Both the position numbers and the translations under genes were made by a program. A stretch of DNA of 64,000 nucleotides from Dysgonomonas sp. UBA5412 (GTDB taxonomy: Bacteria; Bacteroidota; Bacteroidia; Bacteroidales; Dysgonomonadaceae): assembly GCA_002409595.1 (NCBI GenBank), contig DHNQ01000006.1, positions 1 to 64,000 of the forward strand, read 5' to 3'. The number at the start of each line of letters is the position of its first letter. Position 1 is the stretch's first letter. The notes under the pieces were generated by a model. It had not been told where the DNA came from. It made no database searches and was given only the letters and a program-made list of their open reading frames with translations. Positions 61,013 to 64,000 of the stretch are shown here, piece after piece.

Positions 61013-61981
61013 ATGCCTTTTGCACCTTCGGATTTAATAATAAAGTACCTCAACAAATCACTTGATAAAGATGGTTTAGATGAATTTTACAATTGGATTT
61101 CGGCAAAACCCGAAAACAAAAAACTATTCTTCGAAACCAAAGCCATTTTTGATACCTGCACCATAAAAGAACCTGCCGTAGATATAGATAAAAGCTGGGA
61201 TAGATTAATAAACAAAAAATACAATAAGACATCGTTCAACCTATGGAAATATGTTGGACGCTATGCCGCAGTAGCCCTCGTTACATTGATCATCACCTCC
61301 ACATATTTTATCTTTCAGAAAAGAGATCAGGAACAACCTGTCTGTCAATATATCGGAGGAAATGGAATAGAAGCCGATGTTGTCGTTTTGCCCGATGGCA
61401 CACGTGTCAGCATTGGCAGTAAAACAAAATTTCATTGTGCAGCTGATTACAACCAAAAAAACAGAGTTGTATATCTCGAAGGAGAAGCCATGTTTGAGGT
61501 AGCCAAACAAAAGAAGAAACCGTTCATCGTTAAAGTAAACGGACAAGATATAGAAGCCGTAGGCACAAAATTTAATGTAATGGCATACCCATCCGATTCC
61601 ATTTTTTCCACTACACTGTTGGAAGGAAGCGTACGCCTGACTACGCAAGGGCTTGATAAAGAAACAATGTTGAAACCTGATCAACAATTCAGATATAACC
61701 GAAATCATCAAACCTCAACGATAGAAGAAGTGGACGCATCATTGTACACCTCGTGGGTAGACGGATACTATCATTTTCCTGATCAGGCATTTCAGACCAT
61801 TATCTCGCGGTTAAGCAATATATATGGACTCAAGATTCAAATAAAGAGAGACGATCTGAAAACCAAGCGATTTACAGGAACCTTTTATCGTGGGCAAAAT
61901 ATAAAGGAGATTTTAGAAATAATACGTATATCAATACCTATAAAATATGAGATAGAAGAAGACTCCATAACCATATATTAA
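61013..61981 (+). CDS. FecR-type anti-sigma factor
   Basis: 322 residues. The N-terminal cytoplasmic part (about 1-75, LDEFYNWISAKPENKKLF) binds the sigma factor; one membrane helix lies at about 83-102; the periplasmic part has the FecR domain (VVVLPDGTRVSIGSKTKFHCAADY, NRVVYLEGEAMFEVAKQKKKPFIVKVNGQDIEAVGTKFNVMAYPSDS, TTLLEGSVRLTTQG), and a C-terminal STN-interacting DUF4974-like segment (HFPDQAFQTIISRLSNIYGLKIQI...FTGTFYRGQNIKEILEIIRISIPIKYEIEEDSITIY). It relays a signal from the STN domain of the receptor encoded next. Confidence 0.95.
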   Translation: MPFAPSDLIIKYLNKSLDKDGLDEFYNWISAKPENKKLFFETKAIFDTCTIKEPAVDIDKSWDRLINKKYNKTSFNLWKYVGRYAAVALVTLIITSTYFIFQKRDQEQPVCQYIGGNGIEADVVVLPDGTRVSIGSKTKFHCAADYNQKNRVVYLEGEAMFEVAKQKKKPFIVKVNGQDIEAVGTKFNVMAYPSDSIFSTTLLEGSVRLTTQGLDKETMLKPDQQFRYNRNHQTSTIEEVDASLYTSWVDGYYHFPDQAFQTIISRLSNIYGLKIQIKRDDLKTKRFTGTFYRGQNIKEILEIIRISIPIKYEIEEDSITIY

Positions 61982-62026
61982 CCTAAGTCAATACTTATGA
62001 ATAGCAGCTAACACTCCAAAAAGAGG

Positions 62027-62056
62027 AGGGAAGTTTTTGCCGAACCTCCCTTTCTC
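62027..62056 (+). terminator. Hairpin between fecR and the SusC-type gene
   Basis: AGGGAAGTT (62027-62035) pairs with AACCTCCCT (62043-62051), with one A/C mismatch, followed by TTCTCC. Weak T-run; attenuator at best. Confidence 0.4.
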
Positions 62057-62124
62057 CACATGTAACCTTAATTAAACTTCCATTTGCCGTGGAAAAGTGT
62101 TTAATCTTAATAACATACAAATAT

Positions 62125-64000
62125 ATGAACAAACAACCTATAGTTCTTTTTGCAGATCTTAAAAAAACTATAAAGATTATGAAAATAGCCATGTTGCTGC
62201 TAATAGGCTGTCTGCCACAATTGATGGCAAATACCTATGCACAAAAGACTAAAATCTCGATATCTGTCAAGAACGAATCACTTGATCAGGTATTTCGGCA
62301 GATTGAGAAACAGACAGAATTTTTATTCTTCTACGAATCGACAGAAATCGACAAAAGTAAAAAAGTATCTACCAACCGACACAACAGTACTATATATGAA
62401 GTGTTGAATGATGTCATAAACCCCAACGACTTGGAATATACCATAAAGGGGCGACACATTGTAGTTACACCCAAAGCGCACAAGAGCAGCAACGTTGCTG
62501 ATGTCGGTCAAACCTCCCAGACGCCCGATCCCACAAAGAAGATCGAAGGTGTGATAAAAGATCAGGCAGGCGAACCGATAATAGGAGCAAGTGCCTTGAT
62601 AAAAGGGCAGGGGACGGGAACAATAACGGATGTAGACGGACATTTCTCCCTCAAAGCCGAAGCCGGCGATGTCTTGCTGATCAGCTATATCGGTTTTATC
62701 CCTCAGGAAATAACCTTAGGCTCTGATACAAACCTGCAAATTACGCTTAAAGAAGATATAAAAGCGCTGGACGAAATAGTTGTTGTCGGATATGGTACAA
62801 CCCGAAAAGCCTCATTGACAGCAGCCGTTGCCTCAATGAAAGGACAAGATACAGCATTGAAGCCCGTTGCCAACATCAGTCAAAACCTCGTAGGGCACAT
62901 GCCGGGGCTTATAGCCAGTCAGACGAGTGGCGAAATCGGATATGACAATCCTAATATATATGTGCGAGGTAAAGGAACTACCGGCAGTGCAGGCGCTATG
63001 ATCGTTATCGACGGAGTACCCCGCGACAATTATGGTCAGCTCGACCCTGCCAGCATAGAATCTATAACCGTACTTAAAGATGCGGCAGCCGTAGCCCCTT
63101 ACGGTATAGGAGGAGGAAACGGAGTTATCCTCATCACTACCAAAAAGGGTAAAACAGGTGCGCCGAGCGTTTCCTACAACGGATATATCGGATTCCAGAA
63201 TCCGACCCGTATACCCGAAATGGTAAACTCTTACGAATATGCTACTATGCTCAACGAAGGAGCCAGAAACAGTGGACTAACAAATATGCCTTATTCGGAC
63301 GAAGAAATTGCCATGTTTAAAAAGACAGTAGACGGAGCGCCCGATGCAGATCCCGATCGTTACCCAAACAGTCGTGGGATAAGAGATATTATACAACACA
63401 ATAGTATTCTTACCTATCATAATCTGGAAATATCGGGTGGATCAGAATTTGTTAACTATTACGTATCATTAGCCTATACAGCCCAAGACGGTATGTTTAA
63501 AGGAACAGATATGAAACGTTATAACGTATCGAGCCGCTTAGATATGAAAGCCACCTCAACGACTGACATTTCGTTATCCTTAAGCGGCTATGTAGCCGAT
63601 CATAATTATCCCGGAGAGAATGCCGGCGGCATCGCTTATGCAGCAGTAAGACAACCGGCCACCAAGGCTATATGGTATAGCAACGGATTGTGGGGTAATT
63701 ATTTGGGACGCTCGCCCGTAGCCCTTGGCAGCAACCTGAGCGGATATACCAAAGAAGATCGTAATCAACTCTATACAACCCTTTCGATAGAGCAAAAGCT
63801 ACCTTTTCTCGAAGGTCTGAGTATAAAGGGATTAGTAAGCTACGACCCTTACACGTTATTCAAAAAAGAATGGCGAAAACCAAGATTATCATACACTCCC
63901 GATTTTTCGACCACTCCTTATACATTTAATGAAACATACGAAGGAGATTATAGTCTTAGCCAAAGAGACGAAAACGACAAGAGATTTACATTTCAGGGAT
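62125..64000 (+). CDS. SusC/RagA-family receptor with STN domain (partial, cut by window end)
   Basis: Open from ATG 62125 to the window end, 625 codons seen. Signal region ends MANTYAQKT. STN domain (about 43-115: ISVKNESLDQVFRQIEKQTEFLFFYESTEIDK...LEYTIKGRHIVVTPK), the carboxypeptidase-like domain (IEGVIKDQAGEPIIGASALIKGQGTGTITDVDGHFSLKA, SYIGFIPQEI), TonB box region (DEIVVVGYGTTRKASLTAAVASM), plug (IYVRGKGTTGSAGAMIVIDGVPRD, ITVLKDAAAVAPYGIGGGNGVILITTK) and the first barrel strands. The STN domain is the partner of the FecR protein encoded upstream, so this is a trans-envelope signalling receptor. Its SusD partner is expected beyond the window. Confidence 0.95.
   Translation, partial: MNKQPIVLFADLKKTIKIMKIAMLLLIGCLPQLMANTYAQKTKISISVKNESLDQVFRQIEKQTEFLFFYESTEIDKSKKVSTNRHNSTIYEVLNDVINPNDLEYTIKGRHIVVTPKAHKSSNVADVGQTSQTPDPTKKIEGVIKDQAGEPIIGASALIKGQGTGTITDVDGHFSLKAEAGDVLLISYIGFIPQEITLGSDTNLQITLKEDIKALDEIVVVGYGTTRKASLTAAVASMKGQDTALKPVANISQNLVGHMPGLIASQTSGEIGYDNPNIYVRGKGTTGSAGAMIVIDGVPRDNYGQLDPASIESITVLKDAAAVAPYGIGGGNGVILITTKKGKTGAPSVSYNGYIGFQNPTRIPEMVNSYEYATMLNEGARNSGLTNMPYSDEEIAMFKKTVDGAPDADPDRYPNSRGIRDIIQHNSILTYHNLEISGGSEFVNYYVSLAYTAQDGMFKGTDMKRYNVSSRLDMKATSTTDISLSLSGYVADHNYPGENAGGIAYAAVRQPATKAIWYSNGLWGNYLGRSPVALGSNLSGYTKEDRNQLYTTLSIEQKLPFLEGLSIKGLVSYDPYTLFKKEWRKPRLSYTPDFSTTPYTFNETYEGDYSLSQRDENDKRFTFQG

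Noticed and set aside
1..64000. CRISPR arrays, tRNA or rRNA genes, insertion sequences
   Set aside because: No regularly spaced repeats, no cloverleaf-like or rRNA-like sequence and no transposase or integrase ORF were seen.

Overview
The window is AT-rich DNA from the phylum Bacteroidota, most likely the order Bacteroidales. A Dysgonomonas-like organism fits best, but this is a guess from gene content. Evidence: FimA/Mfa1-type fimbrial clusters, SusC/SusD pairs, type IX secretion sorting domains, an ECF sigma/FecR pair feeding a SusC-type receptor, a subtype-iii T6SS ClpV, FISUMP and DUF4374 proteins, and -7 boxes of the TAnnTTTG type. I see no tRNA, rRNA, CRISPR array or insertion sequence.

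Layout. 0.2-7.5 kb (+): AraC-type regulator, a fimbrial operon (major subunit, FimB/Mfa2-like anchor, DUF3575 barrel, TPR protein with sorting domain), a small unknown, a bactofilin and a FemAB-like transferase. 7.6-10.2 kb: divergent yecH-like gene and a cupin / DUF438-hemerythrin-PAS / DUF1858 operon, each preceded by a CRP/FNR-like palindrome. 10.3-18.0 kb (-): a second fimbrial operon ending in a giant lectin/DUF11 adhesin with a T9SS sorting domain; its major subunit gene survives only as a 3' half. 18.0-34.5 kb: a metal and B12 block holding a B12-riboswitch operon (HmuR-like receptor, HmuY-like lipoprotein, CobN/HmuS-like chelatase), a second B12-riboswitch operon (pflB, pflA, focA-like), and on + a lipoprotein, a XusA-like receptor and a truncated XusB-like DUF4374 lipoprotein. 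34.5-37.4 kb (+): the 3' end of a tssF-like gene and tssH/clpV. 37.5-41.3 kb (-): FISUMP protein and an RNA-handling group (cold-shock protein, small unknown, RRM protein, DEAD-box helicase). 41.9-47.9 kb (+): SusC/SusD pair with a secreted EEP-family phosphoesterase. 48.1-52.8 kb (+): a third B12 riboswitch driving a thioredoxin-like gene and nrdI-nrdE-nrdF, followed by cobO. 52.8-60.2 kb: a dehydrogenase, a CDF transporter, an AraC regulator, a cluster of secreted beta-rich proteins (one with a tail-fibre-chaperone-like C-terminus, three C1q-like paralogues) and an NTF2-like protein. 60.4-64 kb (+): ECF sigma factor, FecR anti-sigma factor and a SusC-type receptor cut by the window edge.

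How it works together. Three class-I-type cobalamin aptamers lie within 25 kb. They predict that low B12 switches on corrinoid/tetrapyrrole uptake, the B12-independent class Ib ribonucleotide reductase and, unexpectedly, the pyruvate formate-lyase/formate channel operon. The block from about 18.04 to 34.5 kb is bounded at both ends by chimeric gene joins (cobN-like::mfa1 and xusB-like::tssF). These are either real rearrangements or assembly joins, and this must be settled before anyone interprets the neighbourhood.
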